A stretch of DNA of 40,755 nt from Candidatus Peregrinibacteria bacterium (GCA_030592015.1 JAUUZY010000006.1:1-40755), one strand, 5' to 3'. Shown: positions 32,019 through 40,742, counted from the stretch's first letter. Translations and numbers: made by a program. Notes: generated by a model not told the origin, from the letters alone.

Positions 32019-32776
32019 CTCAACTCCAAAACGATAGGACAGTGGTCTGAGCCCATTACTTTGTTTAGGTGGTAGCAGTTTGCGAGTTTACTCTTGATGT
32101 TTTTTGATGCGAAGAAGTAGTCGATTCTCCAGCCGACGTTTCGCTCTCTGGCTGCTGTTCGCATGCTCCACCAGGTATAGTTGTCCGGTTCTTTGTTGAA
32201 TTCGCGGAAGCAGTCGATGTATCCACGTTCGACTAATTTGTCGAGCCAGTCGCGTTCTATCTGTAGGAATCCTGATATGTTTTCGTTTGCCTTTGGTCTG
32301 GCAAGATCGATTTCCTGATGAGCTGTGTTGTAGTCCCCTGCTATGATCAACTTCTTCCCCTGTTTTACCAGTTTTTCAAAATATTCCAGAGACTTGTCGT
32401 AGAAATCCAGTTTGTACTTGAGTCTTTCCGGTCGAGCTTTTCCATTTGGGAAATATATATTGAAGAATATGAAGTCTCCATAGTCTGCGGCTACCATTCT
32501 TCCCTCCTCATCGAATTCTGGGACGCCAAAACCGTTTATCACCTCGATTGGTTGTGTCCTTGTGTAGATAGCCGTTCCGGAATAGCCCGGACGCTGCGCC
32601 GGATTGAAAAAAGTGTGGTAATTTTTTGGTGCCAGTAGTTCCTGGTCTAACTGATGCTCCATAGCCTTGATTTCCTGTAGGCCAAGAATGTCCGGTTTTT
32701 CTTTCTGTAGCCAATCTAAGAAGCCTTTTCGCTGAGCTGCGCGAATTCCATTTACGTTCCAGGAGATTAATTTCAT
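32015..32776 (-). CDS. xthA: Exodeoxyribonuclease III / AP endonuclease
   Basis: A 253-residue enzyme of the Exo-Endo-Phos fold, typical in length. Motifs: S-W-N-V-N-G-I-R-A, L-Q-E-I-K (metal-binding Glu), Y-S-G-T-A-I-Y, F-N-I-Y-F-P-N-G, A-G-D-Y-N-T-A-H, W-R-I-D-Y-F-F-A and the catalytic G-S-D-H-C-P-I. It cleaves at abasic sites and trims 3' ends, preparing gaps that PolX and LigA (both in this window) could fill and seal. It is convergent with the exported protein gene, overlapping by 4 bp, and follows the DUF1622 gene by 3 bp. Confidence 0.95.
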   Translation of the reverse strand: MKLISWNVNGIRAAQRKGFLDWLQKEKPDILGLQEIKAMEHQLDQELLAPKNYHTFFNPAQRPGYSGTAIYTRTQPIEVINGFGVPEFDEEGRMVAADYGDFIFFNIYFPNGKARPERLKYKLDFYDKSLEYFEKLVKQGKKLIIAGDYNTAHQEIDLARPKANENISGFLQIERDWLDKLVERGYIDCFREFNKEPDNYTWWSMRTAARERNVGWRIDYFFASKNIKSKLANCYHLNKVMGSDHCPIVLELS

Positions 32777-32779
32777 ATT

Positions 32780-33115
32780 CTATTTTCCTTTTATTTCCCT
32801 AGTTAAGAAGAAGCTTAGAATTGTTCTTATTGCCATTAAAATTGCTACTTTTCCTAGCTCATCATAAGTCGGGCTTATTACTGTTCGTATAATATCTGCT
32901 GCCAGAAGAAATTCCAAGGAAAGAACTAAAGATAATCCAAATTCATGCCGCAAAGTTATAAATTTTTCACGTTTTTTGTGATGTTTTTCCTTTGAATACT
33001 CTTTGTGTACTAGGTAAGATATGGCTTTAATAGCCCCCCAGGTAACAATAATCACTCCTACTAGTTCAAGTCCTAGGGCTATTTGCTCAATAATTGTAAT
33101 TAGAAATTCGTGCAT
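32780..33115 (-). CDS. DUF1622 membrane protein
   Basis: A 111-residue protein with three membrane segments. The DUF1622 hallmark L-R-H-E-F-G-L-S-L-V-L-S-L-E-F-L-L-A-A-D-I-I-R-T appears at about 54-77, followed by S-P-T-Y-D-E-L-G and I-R-T-I-L-S-F-F-L. The function of the family is unknown. It is probably co-transcribed with the exonuclease III gene 3 bp downstream and is divergent from the DsbA-like gene. Confidence 0.85.
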   Translation of the reverse strand: MHEFLITIIEQIALGLELVGVIIVTWGAIKAISYLVHKEYSKEKHHKKREKFITLRHEFGLSLVLSLEFLLAADIIRTVISPTYDELGKVAILMAIRTILSFFLTREIKGK

Positions 33116-33184
33116 ATTTATTTTTATTCCTAGTATTATTATACATTATTAGCGTGCTTACGTAAATGGCTAAGGCAATTAGTA

Positions 33185-33214
33185 TTGGCTTGGAGATCTC
33201 CTCTAAGGTATACT
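33185..33214 (+). promoter_or_regulatory. Promoter of the DsbA-like gene
   Basis: TTGGCT (33185-33190), an 18-nt spacer and TATACT (33209-33214) suggest a transcription start near 33221, about 32 nt before the ATG. The leader has no Shine-Dalgarno sequence, and the start context is again CTCCTATGG. The rest of the 33116-33252 gap shows nothing else. Confidence 0.5.
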
Positions 33215-33252
33215 CTCGCAGTCGCTTTAAAAAACTTTAACTCAACACTCCT

Positions 33253-34014
33253 ATGGCGAAGAACAATAATAATAACGGTTTAATTCTGGCAATTATTTTT
33301 GCTTCAGTAATTATATCTGCTTCAGTTGTATTTTTTGCAATGCAAACGTCTGGAGGTGGCGTGGACAAAGATGAATTATCAGTAATGATCGAAGATGGTA
33401 TCGAGGCATACATTGCAGGTGTTCAGGCTGAATACGATGCTCAGGCTGCTGCTCAAGCTGCTCCTAGCTTTGTTGATGTTGATATTGCTACTCTTGCTGA
33501 TGACGATGCGTTCTTGGGAGATGCGAATGCGCCTGTCACAATTGTAGAATTCTCTGATTTTGAATGTGCATACTGTGCTACTTTTTATTCTAATGCGTAT
33601 CAGGACATTAAGAGCAACTATATAGAGACTGGTAAAGTTAAACTTGTTTTTAGAGATTACCCTCTAGGTTTTCATGATGAGGCTTTTCCTTCTGCGTTGG
33701 CTACTGAATGTGCACGTGACCAAGCTGGTGACGAAGCTTTCTTTGGAATGCATGACAGAATTTTTGAAGGACAGGCAAGTGGTCTATCAGACGACAAACT
33801 CTATGCATATGCTGCTGAGCTTGGACTTGATGAGGCTAAATTTGATACATGTTTCAAAACTGAAAAATTTAAAGAGGAGATTTATGCTGATATGGCAGCC
33901 GGTCAAGGTTTTGGGGTAAATGGAACGCCCGGGTTTATAATCGGTGGTGAAATAATTTCAGGAGCTCAACCTTTCTCTGTGTTTGAGGCTGCGATCGAGA
34001 AACAGTTAGAGTAA
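33253..34014 (+). CDS. DsbA-family thiol-disulfide oxidoreductase, membrane-anchored
   Basis: A 253-residue protein with one N-terminal membrane segment (about 9-30), an acidic/alanine-rich linker (about 35-85) and a DsbA-like thioredoxin domain. The active site is C-A-Y-C (Cys105, Cys108) in F-S-D-F-E-C-A-Y-C; the cis-proline loop is G-T-P-G-F-I-I-G-G (Pro226). An inserted helical domain carries two further Cys (T-E-C-A-R and D-T-C-F-K). It should introduce or reshuffle disulfides in exported proteins. The next gene overlaps its stop codon and encodes a cysteine-containing membrane protein, the obvious candidate for re-oxidising it. Confidence 0.9.
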   Translation: MAKNNNNNGLILAIIFASVIISASVVFFAMQTSGGGVDKDELSVMIEDGIEAYIAGVQAEYDAQAAAQAAPSFVDVDIATLADDDAFLGDANAPVTIVEFSDFECAYCATFYSNAYQDIKSNYIETGKVKLVFRDYPLGFHDEAFPSALATECARDQAGDEAFFGMHDRIFEGQASGLSDDKLYAYAAELGLDEAKFDTCFKTEKFKEEIYADMAAGQGFGVNGTPGFIIGGEIISGAQPFSVFEAAIEKQLE

Positions 34015-34487
34015 TGAACTTTGCAATTTTAAAAAACCTGGCTAATCCATCTCGCGCGTTAGTTGCGCTGGGGTCTGCTGTTCTGTTTTTTGATCTGAGC
34101 TATTATGCGATGGCATATTTGCCGGGCGAGAAAAATTTAATGTGTGTTATAGGTGCTGGGCTAACTACTGTGAATATGATCTTCAGTTTGATTTTGAGTT
34201 TGATGTTTGGAATTGTGGTTTCTGGAGTTGTCAGTCTGTATAAACAAAGGAAAGTTGGTCTTGCTGCTTCGTCCGCTTCGGGCATTGGATTCGTTGTTGG
34301 TGCCTTTACCGTTTTTTGTACTGCCTGTACCATTCCTGTTTTTACTGTTTTGGGAGCGGCTGTGAGCCTGAGCTTTTTTACGACATATGAACTCTACTTT
34401 AAAATCGTGAGCATGATATTGATGCTCTATGGATTGTATCTTTTGAATAAACAGCTAAAAGAAGAGTGTCAGGTTTGCAAAGTGTAG
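34014..34487 (+). CDS. Four-TM protein with two CxxC motifs; possible DsbA partner
   Basis: A 157-residue membrane protein with four hydrophobic segments (about 16-34, 43-72, 88-118 and 128-145). It carries C-T-A-C (Cys102, Cys105) inside F-C-T-A-C-T-I-P-V-F, a second C-Q-V-C (Cys152, Cys155) at the C-terminus and Cys44 at the start of TM2. It is not a clear DsbB or VKOR by sequence. The ATG overlaps the stop of the DsbA-like gene, and paired cysteines in a four-TM protein fit a quinone-linked oxidase for that protein. The role is inferred. Its 3' end overlaps folA (convergent) by 19 bp. Confidence 0.7.
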   Translation: MNFAILKNLANPSRALVALGSAVLFFDLSYYAMAYLPGEKNLMCVIGAGLTTVNMIFSLILSLMFGIVVSGVVSLYKQRKVGLAASSASGIGFVVGAFTVFCTACTIPVFTVLGAAVSLSFFTTYELYFKIVSMILMLYGLYLLNKQLKEECQVCKV

Positions 34488-34996
34488 AGATAGTATGTAA
34501 ATCTCACTCCATCTTCCTCATCTTCATCGAGTTTTTGCCTTTGTGAGAAATGCTGAGGTATCTCTGGGAAATAGGTATCGCAGTCATATGGTCTGTCCAG
34601 CTTTGTTATGTATAGACCTGTAGTGTAATGATGCTTAAGGCTTTCTTCGAAAATTTGTCCTCCCCCTATTACATGAATTTCTTCTATATCTTCATCCGCG
34701 AGTGCGAGTGCATCCTCGTATGAATGTGCGATAATCGCCCCCTCTGCTTTATAGTCCGGATTTCTTGTAAGGACTACATTTTTCCTGTTTGGAAGTGGTC
34801 GATATTTGTCTGGAATGGACTCCCAAGTAGTTCGCCCCATTATCACCATATTCTTTTTCTCCGGATCCGCCGTTGTGGATGTCAATTCCTTGAAGTATTT
34901 CATTTCCTTGGCCAAATGCCATGGAATGGTTCCGTCCTTTCCAATTCCATTCTCGCTATCAACTGCAACTACAATGTATACTTTGTGATTTGTCAT
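34469..34996 (-). CDS. folA: Dihydrofolate reductase
   Basis: A 175-residue enzyme. Motifs: [21 protein letters not shown] (Met20-loop region and substrate pocket), [19 protein letters not shown] and H-V-I-G-G-G-Q-I-F (NADPH binding). The usual acidic residue (Asp/Glu) of helix B appears as E-M-K-Y-F. It regenerates tetrahydrofolate from the dihydrofolate released by ThyA, whose gene is directly upstream with a 4-bp ATGA overlap. It is the last gene of the grx - gshF - ispG - thyA - folA run. Confidence 0.95.
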   Translation of the reverse strand: MTNHKVYIVVAVDSENGIGKDGTIPWHLAKEMKYFKELTSTTADPEKKNMVIMGRTTWESIPDKYRPLPNRKNVVLTRNPDYKAEGAIIAHSYEDALALADEDIEEIHVIGGGQIFEESLKHHYTTGLYITKLDRPYDCDTYFPEIPQHFSQRQKLDEDEEDGVRFTYYLYTLQT

Positions 34997-35808
34997 ACTG
35001 CTATTGGAAATTTGATAAATTTGCCGTGCTCGTAGTCTATCAATTCAAAATCTTCGTATTTTATGTCCCAGAATGGTTTCTTCTCCAGTTTCAGAGTTGG
35101 TAATGCCTTTGGAGTTCTTGTTAATTGCTCTTTCAGTCCTTCTATGTGATTACTGTAAATGTGTGCGTCCCCTAATGTGTGTACGAAAAACCCCGGAGTC
35201 AGACCGCATTCCTGTGCCATCATGACCAACAGTGCTGAGTAACTGGCGATATTGTATGGAACTCCCAATGCGATGTCTGCACTCCTCTGATATAGCTGTA
35301 GATCCAGTCTGCCGTTTACTACATAAAACTGAAAGAAAGCGTGGCATGGTGGCAAAGCCATTTTGTCGATGTCCGCAATATTCCATGCGTTGACTATAAT
35401 CCTTCTGGAGTCCGGTTTGTTCTTTATTAGGTCGATTGTATTTTGGATTTGGTCTATATGCCCCTTCTCGTATTTTCCTTCATCCTCATTCCATGTAAAT
35501 TTCTCCCAAAAACGCCATTGATATCCATATATCGGTCCGAGCTCCCCATCCTCGGCTGCCCATGGATTCCAAATCGGTGTGTACTGAGTTAGTTCGTCAT
35601 TTATGTTGGTTGATCCTTTTAGGAACCAAAGTAGCTCTCGAAGTATTGCCCCGAAACGCACTTTCTTTGTTGTGACCATAGGGAAGCCATCTCTGAGGTC
35701 GTATTTTTTCTGTACTCCGAACACGGAAATTGTCCCCGTACCGGTACGGTCGGTTTTTGTCTCTCCGTTTTCTAGAACTTCCTTAACTAGGTCTAAGTAT
35801 TGTTGCAT
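34993..35808 (-). CDS. thyA: Thymidylate synthase
   Basis: A 271-residue classical (ThyA) enzyme. It shows D-R-T-G-T-G-T, the phosphate-binding R-R-I-I-V-N-A-W-N, the catalytic cysteine in [27 protein letters not shown] and H-I-Y-S-N-H. It methylates dUMP with methylene-tetrahydrofolate, making dTMP and dihydrofolate. Translationally coupled with folA, and 17 bp downstream of ispG. Confidence 0.97.
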   Translation of the reverse strand: MQQYLDLVKEVLENGETKTDRTGTGTISVFGVQKKYDLRDGFPMVTTKKVRFGAILRELLWFLKGSTNINDELTQYTPIWNPWAAEDGELGPIYGYQWRFWEKFTWNEDEGKYEKGHIDQIQNTIDLIKNKPDSRRIIVNAWNIADIDKMALPPCHAFFQFYVVNGRLDLQLYQRSADIALGVPYNIASYSALLVMMAQECGLTPGFFVHTLGDAHIYSNHIEGLKEQLTRTPKALPTLKLEKKPFWDIKYEDFELIDYEHGKFIKFPIAV

Positions 35809-35825
35809 GTCTTATTTTTATCTGA

Positions 35826-36944
35826 TTATTGATTGGAAATCCCGTATTTTGATTTTACATAATCCTCTAAAATCGTCATAAACTGTTTTCCAATATCTTC
35901 GCCTGTGAGTGTTTTTGTGTATTTGCCGTCCATGTACACTGGTGCCATTTTATCTTCGTTCTTTCCGGGAAGATGAATTGCGATGTCCGCATGTCTGGAC
36001 TCGCCCGGACCGTTTACTATGCATCCCATTACAGCGACTTTCATTTTTTCCACTCCCGGGTAGTCGTTTTTCCAGTCTGACATTTTGTCATCCACAAAAT
36101 CGTTTATTTCTTTTGCCAATTCTTTGAAATAACTGCTCTCGGTCCTTCCGCATCCCGGGCAACTTGTGATCTTTGGTGCGAAATGTCGAAGCCCCATAGA
36201 CTGCAAAAGATTTTTGCATGCTATGACCTCTGCGGTTCTGGCCTGTCCCGGTTCCGGGGTTATGGAAATACGAATTGTGTCCCCTATCCCCTGCTGAAGA
36301 AGTATTGCTAATGCCGCTGCAGAAGAAACCACCCCCTGCATTCCACTACCCGCCTCAGTCAGTCCTAGATGAAGTGCATATCTTCCACCCATTTTGTCTG
36401 AGAGTTCTTTGTATGTTGCGATTAGGTCCTGAACATCTGACATTTTTGCACTAAGGACGATTTTATTTTGAGGGAGGCCGAGTTTTTCTGCTACTGCGGC
36501 TGATTCCAGTACACTCTGCACCATGTCCTTGTCTGTTGACCCCCAATTCAATCCTATCCTCACAGCTTTATCGTTTTCTATCGCTATGGCAATCATTTTT
36601 TCAAAGCCATCGCCGGAATTTCCTGGGTTTATTCGATACTTGTCTAAAGCTTTTGCCATCTCAGGAAAATCTGTAAGAAGCTCGTGTCCGTTATAGTGAA
36701 AATCCCCTATGAGAGGTAGCTCCTCGTATCCTTTCGAGTCCAATATTTCGCGAATGACCGGTACCGCCTTTGCTGCGGCTTCATTATTTACGGTAATCCT
36801 GACCATTTCAGATCCTGCATCCGCCAATTCCATACACTGAGCTGCTGTCGCATTTGCATCCGCAGTATCTGTGTCCGTCATTGATTGAATAGCTACAGGA
36901 TTTCCGCCTCCTATCTCTATTTTTCCTATTTTTACGATTGGCAT
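35826..36944 (-). CDS. ispG: 4-hydroxy-3-methylbut-2-enyl-diphosphate synthase
   Basis: A 372-residue enzyme of the MEP isoprenoid pathway, typical bacterial length without the plant-type insert. The N-terminal TIM barrel starts with [16 protein letters not shown]. The [4Fe-4S] cluster is held by C-P-G-C (S-C-P-G-C-G-R-T) and the cysteine of [11 protein letters not shown]. Start ATG 36944 gives the usual N-terminus. Isoprenoids from this route would supply undecaprenyl carriers used by the glycosyltransferases in this window. No other MEP genes are in view. It lies 33 bp downstream of gshF. Confidence 0.96.
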   Translation of the reverse strand: MPIVKIGKIEIGGGNPVAIQSMTDTDTADANATAAQCMELADAGSEMVRITVNNEAAAKAVPVIREILDSKGYEELPLIGDFHYNGHELLTDFPEMAKALDKYRINPGNSGDGFEKMIAIAIENDKAVRIGLNWGSTDKDMVQSVLESAAVAEKLGLPQNKIVLSAKMSDVQDLIATYKELSDKMGGRYALHLGLTEAGSGMQGVVSSAAALAILLQQGIGDTIRISITPEPGQARTAEVIACKNLLQSMGLRHFAPKITSCPGCGRTESSYFKELAKEINDFVDDKMSDWKNDYPGVEKMKVAVMGCIVNGPGESRHADIAIHLPGKNEDKMAPVYMDGKYTKTLTGEDIGKQFMTILEDYVKSKYGISNQ

Positions 36945-36977
36945 GATTTGATAATTATCCGAGTCAAGATTCTATCA

Positions 36978-39404
36978 TCAAAACCCTAGAAAATCGAGTA
37001 CTGCTGAGCCTACTTCCTGCTTTTCTCCTTTGAATGGGAATGCATGCATTTCGAGGGCCGGGTTGAAGTTGAGTTCTATAATTGCGTAACTGTCAGCCTT
37101 GAGAGATTTCATAATCATGTCTACACCGCATATTTTCGCATTAACTAGCGCTGCGGATTGTAGTGCAATTTTTTTGTACAGCTCCGGCATCTTGTCTGTG
37201 ATGTCGATGGCATCACCGCCTGTGGATACGTTTGAATTTTTCCTCAGGTATATGACTTTTCCTTTTTTTGGAATGGTTTTTACGCTTAAGTTCTGTTTTC
37301 TCAACTCCTCTTTCTCAACTTTCCCTATTCTCATTTTATAAATATTCTTTTCATGCTTGTTTCGAAGGTCTGCCAATTCTTTGATTGTGTGTTTGCCGTC
37401 TCCGGTAACATTTGCAGGATCTCTGCGAATAACTCCCACAACTTTCTTTCCCATTACTAGAAATCTATACTCTGCTCCCTTGATGTATTCCTCAACTATC
37501 ACTTCATCATCATGTTCAAAGGCTTCTCTCACCTTATCTCCGAATTTCTTTTTTTCTCCCGGATCTATGAATGCGATTCCTATTCCGTAGTTTGTGCTGT
37601 TTGGTTTCACGACTACATGCATTTCTGAAAAATAGGCATAGTCCTCGATTGCCGCCTCCGCATTGTAGTATGTTCTGCCGCGTGGGACGCTTATGTCATT
37701 TTCCTCCATGATCTGCTTTGTGACAGTCTTGCTCTCCATTATGAGGTATGTCATGTATGAGTCTCTTGAAGTTTTTGTTGCCTGTTTTATGTACTCGATT
37801 TTCTTCCCCTTCTTTAGCCTTATGAAACTCGCCTTTCTATCAAGCACTTCCACCTTTATTTTTCTTTTCAATGCCTCTCGGATCACCAACTGTGTTGAAA
37901 CTTCCATGTCCTTGTACCCTTCAGTATAGTATTCGCTCTCGAACTCTATGCGTTTTTGGTCCAGGAATGATTGATCCCTTGCCTCATCAAATTTCTTCTG
38001 AAGATTTTTTGGTATTTTTTCCGCCTTTAATGCTTTCTTGTGTTTTTTTGCTAAATTGAGCCCAAATTCGAGTAGGCTTTTTTGCTTCTTTATATCTGCA
38101 AGGATAATTGCCGATGGTGTAAGCTCCGGATCCTCTAATTTCGCCTTCTGTCTTGCCAGATTTTTTACGTAATGACTTTCTGTGAAGTTCTTGTCCAAAG
38201 ACTTCGCAATCGGTGCAAGTTCTTCAAAAATTTCCTCCGCCCAGCCTCTCATTTTTATCTTTTTCTCATTGCGACGTAATTTTAGATTTTTATTTCGTCC
38301 ATTGAGCGCAACCTTCATCTGATTTTCGTTCACTTCCTGATGTTCATCTTTGTCCAGTGGCGGACTCTCTTTCAGCAGACAATATATGCTCAAGAGGTTT
38401 AGGAAGCAGAGTTGTCCCCTGTGAACCCCTGTTGGATTGTATGGATCGTTGTCTACCGAACGTATTTCCAGGTAGTCGACTCCGTCTTCTGTTGTCGTTT
38501 GTTTTGGTCTGATGGTTGCGTAGAATTCGTTTTCCAGTTGGAGAATGTTTGCGTTGAGCTGCTCGCCAAGTTTTTTGTATTTTGGCTTTACGGTTGTTGT
38601 CGCTCTCTTTAGATCTGCCCTGTATTCCTCCAGGCTGTTGAATGAGATTGCCAGCTGAGCCTGTACTTTGCTGTAGTATCCGAACTCGCTCATTCTGAGT
38701 GAAGTGGCGTACTTTCCGTAATATGTGTCTTTTCCAAGTTTTTTCAATTTTCTACTCTTCTTTCTCAGGTAACTTTTGTCGATTGCAGGTGTTGCGCCGA
38801 AAAGATATGTATTGATCCATCCAAATCTTCTGAAGTTTCTGAGCATTTTGAAATATGACTCTGTCTTGAATTGCTTTTTGTCCTGTTTTTTTCCGTATTT
38901 TTTATATAGTAAGTCCCAGAATTCTTCTGAGAATGAAAAATTGTAGTGAATACCCGATACTGTTTGCATTTTTCTTCCATACCTCAATCCTAATCCATTT
39001 CTGTATAGTGTTTTTTTCCTTCCTGTCAGAGACTTTCCATATCTTGCTAATGGAATTTCATAGTCTTTCTTTGGAAGTCTTGTTGGTACGCTAAGTGGCC
39101 AGAGAAGTTCTGGGCCGATGTTCTGACTTGTATAAATTGTCAGCTCCCTCAAAAACTCCAGCACTCTTTTTTCCTGTATGAATGGTGGCGTGATCAACTC
39201 TATTTGTGACTCTGAAAAATCAGTAGTTATGAATGGGTTGGTGAGTGCTTTTCCCAATCCTTTTGGGTGTGGACTTTGCGAAAAAGACCCGTCCATGCCG
39301 ACTCTCAGCCTTTCGATTTCCAAGCCATGCGAAGAATTTTTCAAAAGGCTATATGCCTCCTTCTTAGCAACTACTTCCAGTATTTGTTTAAAACTCCAAG
39401 GCAT
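36978..39404 (-). CDS. gshF: Bifunctional glutamate-cysteine ligase/glutathione synthetase
   Basis: An 808-residue fusion. Residues about 1-400 match GshA: the start resembles G-L-E-I-E-R-L-R-V, then T-N-P-F-I-T-T-D-F-S-E-S-Q-I-E-L-I-T-P-P, W-P-L-S-V-P, G-R-K-K-T-L-Y-R-N-G-L and V-S-G-I-H-Y-N-F-S-F. From about residue 540 there is an ATP-grasp domain with V-V-V-K-P-N-S-T-N-Y-G-I-G-I, E-E-Y-I-K-G-A-E-Y-R-F-L-V, G-V-D-M-I-M and I-E-L-N-F-N-P-A-L. Together they make glutathione from Glu, Cys and Gly, as in GshF. A charged linker (about 385-530) makes it slightly longer than most GshF. The gene overlaps the grx stop region (TAATAATG). Confidence 0.92.
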   Translation of the reverse strand: MPWSFKQILEVVAKKEAYSLLKNSSHGLEIERLRVGMDGSFSQSPHPKGLGKALTNPFITTDFSESQIELITPPFIQEKRVLEFLRELTIYTSQNIGPELLWPLSVPTRLPKKDYEIPLARYGKSLTGRKKTLYRNGLGLRYGRKMQTVSGIHYNFSFSEEFWDLLYKKYGKKQDKKQFKTESYFKMLRNFRRFGWINTYLFGATPAIDKSYLRKKSRKLKKLGKDTYYGKYATSLRMSEFGYYSKVQAQLAISFNSLEEYRADLKRATTTVKPKYKKLGEQLNANILQLENEFYATIRPKQTTTEDGVDYLEIRSVDNDPYNPTGVHRGQLCFLNLLSIYCLLKESPPLDKDEHQEVNENQMKVALNGRNKNLKLRRNEKKIKMRGWAEEIFEELAPIAKSLDKNFTESHYVKNLARQKAKLEDPELTPSAIILADIKKQKSLLEFGLNLAKKHKKALKAEKIPKNLQKKFDEARDQSFLDQKRIEFESEYYTEGYKDMEVSTQLVIREALKRKIKVEVLDRKASFIRLKKGKKIEYIKQATKTSRDSYMTYLIMESKTVTKQIMEENDISVPRGRTYYNAEAAIEDYAYFSEMHVVVKPNSTNYGIGIAFIDPGEKKKFGDKVREAFEHDDEVIVEEYIKGAEYRFLVMGKKVVGVIRRDPANVTGDGKHTIKELADLRNKHEKNIYKMRIGKVEKEELRKQNLSVKTIPKKGKVIYLRKNSNVSTGGDAIDITDKMPELYKKIALQSAALVNAKICGVDMIMKSLKADSYAIIELNFNPALEMHAFPFKGEKQEVGSAVLDFLGF

Positions 39405-39406
39405 TA

Positions 39407-39655
39407 TTATTCTTTAGTTGCATCTAGCAATTTCCCTTCCTGATGCAATTTTTCTATATCCGTAAATCCCCCTAGACACTTATCCCCTACAAAAATCTGT
39501 GGAACAGTCATCAGGCCGGATTTCTCATGAAGTTCAGTCATTTTTTCAGGACTATTTGTTATATCCACTTCGTTATATGGAATTTCCAGAGAGCTAAGTA
39601 GAGTTTTTGCCTTCGTGCAATATGGGCAATAGCTTTTTGAATAAATTGTAATCAT
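39407..39655 (-). CDS. Glutaredoxin
   Basis: An 82-residue glutaredoxin with the dithiol active site C-P-Y-C (Cys10, Cys13), the T-V-P-Q-I-F cis-proline loop and the glutathione-binding C-L-G-G-F-T-D motif. It reduces disulfides using glutathione, which the next gene in the operon (gshF) would make. It is the first gene of the minus-strand run and is divergent from the peroxiredoxin gene, so both may respond to the same control region (39656-39791). Confidence 0.95.
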   Translation of the reverse strand: MITIYSKSYCPYCTKAKTLLSSLEIPYNEVDITNSPEKMTELHEKSGLMTVPQIFVGDKCLGGFTDIEKLHQEGKLLDATKE

Positions 39656-39709
39656 GAAAGTTTTTGATTAGAAATTTCGTATATATTATCGAGGGTTTGA
39701 GTAGAAGTT

Positions 39710-39757
39710 TCAAGTAATATTTATCACTTGATTCTATAGGGGTCTTAGCATTAATCT
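39710..39757 (+). promoter_or_regulatory. Promoter and inverted repeat before peroxiredoxin
   Basis: A perfect inverted repeat TCAAGT (39710-39715) / ACTTGA (39726-39731), spaced by 10 nt, overlaps a -35-like TTGATT (39728-39733). TAATCT (39752-39757) lies 18 nt further on. The arrangement fits a regulator site in the grx/prx divergent region. No PerR or OxyR box is recognisable. Confidence 0.4.
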
Positions 39758-39791
39758 GTATACACTTATATATTTTTAAACTAACTTAGAT

Positions 39792-40346
39792 ATGGATGAG
39801 AACATGATGAGAAGGTGTTGTGAGCAAAAGTTACAAATTGGAAAAACTGTTCCTGGTGTAAAGCTTGAAGGTTACTACAAAGGTGAGATGAAAGATTTTT
39901 CACTCGAAGATTACGAAGGAAAATGGATTGTACTTTTCTTCTACCCACTTGATTTTACTTTTGTATGTCCTACTGAGGTTGTGGGAATAAGTGAGAGACA
40001 TAGTGAGTTTGAAGAGCTTAATGCTCAAGTACTTGGAATAAGTGTTGATAGTGTTTTCTCTCATGAGGCTTGGTGTAAGGAATTGGGAGACTTGAACTAC
40101 CCACTTCTAAGTGATCTTACTAAGCAAGTTAGCCGAGACTACAATGTTCTTTTGGAGGACAAGGGAATGACTACACGTGCTACTTTTATAATTAGCCCGG
40201 ATGGTATTTTGAAGAGCATAATGGTAAATGAACATGATGTTGGTCGAAATGTAGATGAGCTACTTCGTGTAGTAAAAGCATTTCAGACTGGAGAATTATG
40301 TCCTATGAATTGGAAGAAGGGTAAAGAAACTTTGGGAAAAGCTTAA
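39792..40346 (+). CDS. 2-Cys peroxiredoxin (AhpC/Prx1 type)
   Basis: A 184-residue thiol peroxidase. The peroxidatic Cys59 lies in D-F-T-F-V-C-P-T-E and the resolving Cys170 in G-E-L-C-P-M-N-W-K-K-G, with R-A-T-F-I-I-S-P-D-G (conserved Arg) between them. It reduces peroxides, with electrons from a thioredoxin- or glutaredoxin-like donor; a glutaredoxin gene is divergent from it. Unusually, the N-terminus carries a vicinal cysteine pair (M-R-R-C-C-E-Q, Cys9-Cys10). It is followed 20 bp later by a ferredoxin gene, which could be co-transcribed. Confidence 0.95.
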   Translation: MDENMMRRCCEQKLQIGKTVPGVKLEGYYKGEMKDFSLEDYEGKWIVLFFYPLDFTFVCPTEVVGISERHSEFEELNAQVLGISVDSVFSHEAWCKELGDLNYPLLSDLTKQVSRDYNVLLEDKGMTTRATFIISPDGILKSIMVNEHDVGRNVDELLRVVKAFQTGELCPMNWKKGKETLGKA

Positions 40347-40366
40347 ATAATTTAATCCAAATAAAA

Positions 40367-40648
40367 ATGGCGAAAGTAAAATACACAAACACAGGCGAAG
40401 AAGTTGAGGTTGAAAACGGCACGTCGTTGCAAAAAGTTACGCAAGACAAGGGGTGGCATATCCCGTTTGGCTGTGAAGATGGTCTCTGTGGAACTTGCGT
40501 TGTGAAAGTCACTGAAGGCAAAGACAATCTAAGCAAGGTTGAAGAGAAGGAAGAGATGACTCTTACTGCGATGGGTGTCTTTGATGGTGATCACAGACTG
40601 GCTTGTCAATGCAAGATCGATGGTGATATCACTATAGAGACTCACTAA
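40367..40648 (+). CDS. [2Fe-2S] ferredoxin, plant type
   Basis: A 93-residue protein with the beta-grasp ferredoxin fold. Cluster ligands are Cys36, Cys41 and Cys44 (G-C-E-D-G-L-C-G-T-C) plus Cys80 (L-A-C-Q-C), the C-x4-C-x2-C ... C pattern. Cys82 is extra. It is a one-electron carrier in the cytosol. Gene order behind peroxiredoxin suggests a link to redox stress, but no dedicated reductase is visible. Its last bases overlap a small minus-strand ORF (40632-40736). Confidence 0.92.
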   Translation: MAKVKYTNTGEEVEVENGTSLQKVTQDKGWHIPFGCEDGLCGTCVVKVTEGKDNLSKVEEKEEMTLTAMGVFDGDHRLACQCKIDGDITIETH

Positions 40649-40736
40649 TAAATTTTCCTGAGAAAGCCAAGTACATGAGAGTGTTGAAAACTATCAGCGC
40701 TGTTATGAGGAGAATTATTTTTACTGTTTTGTTCAT
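40632..40736 (-). CDS. Possible 34-residue single-TM protein
   Basis: A short frame starting at ATG 40736 encodes a peptide with two basic residues, a hydrophobic stretch (V-K-I-I-L-L-I-T-A-L-I-V-F-N-T-L-M-Y-L) and a short tail. It resembles a small single-pass membrane protein. A perfect TATAAT (40748-40743) lies 6 nt before the ATG, the leaderless spacing seen elsewhere in the window. It overlaps the ferredoxin 3' end by 17 bp. The family is unknown and it is too short to judge coding bias. Confidence 0.4.
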   Translation of the reverse strand: MNKTVKIILLITALIVFNTLMYLAFSGKFISESL

Positions 40737-40742
40737 GTTGCA

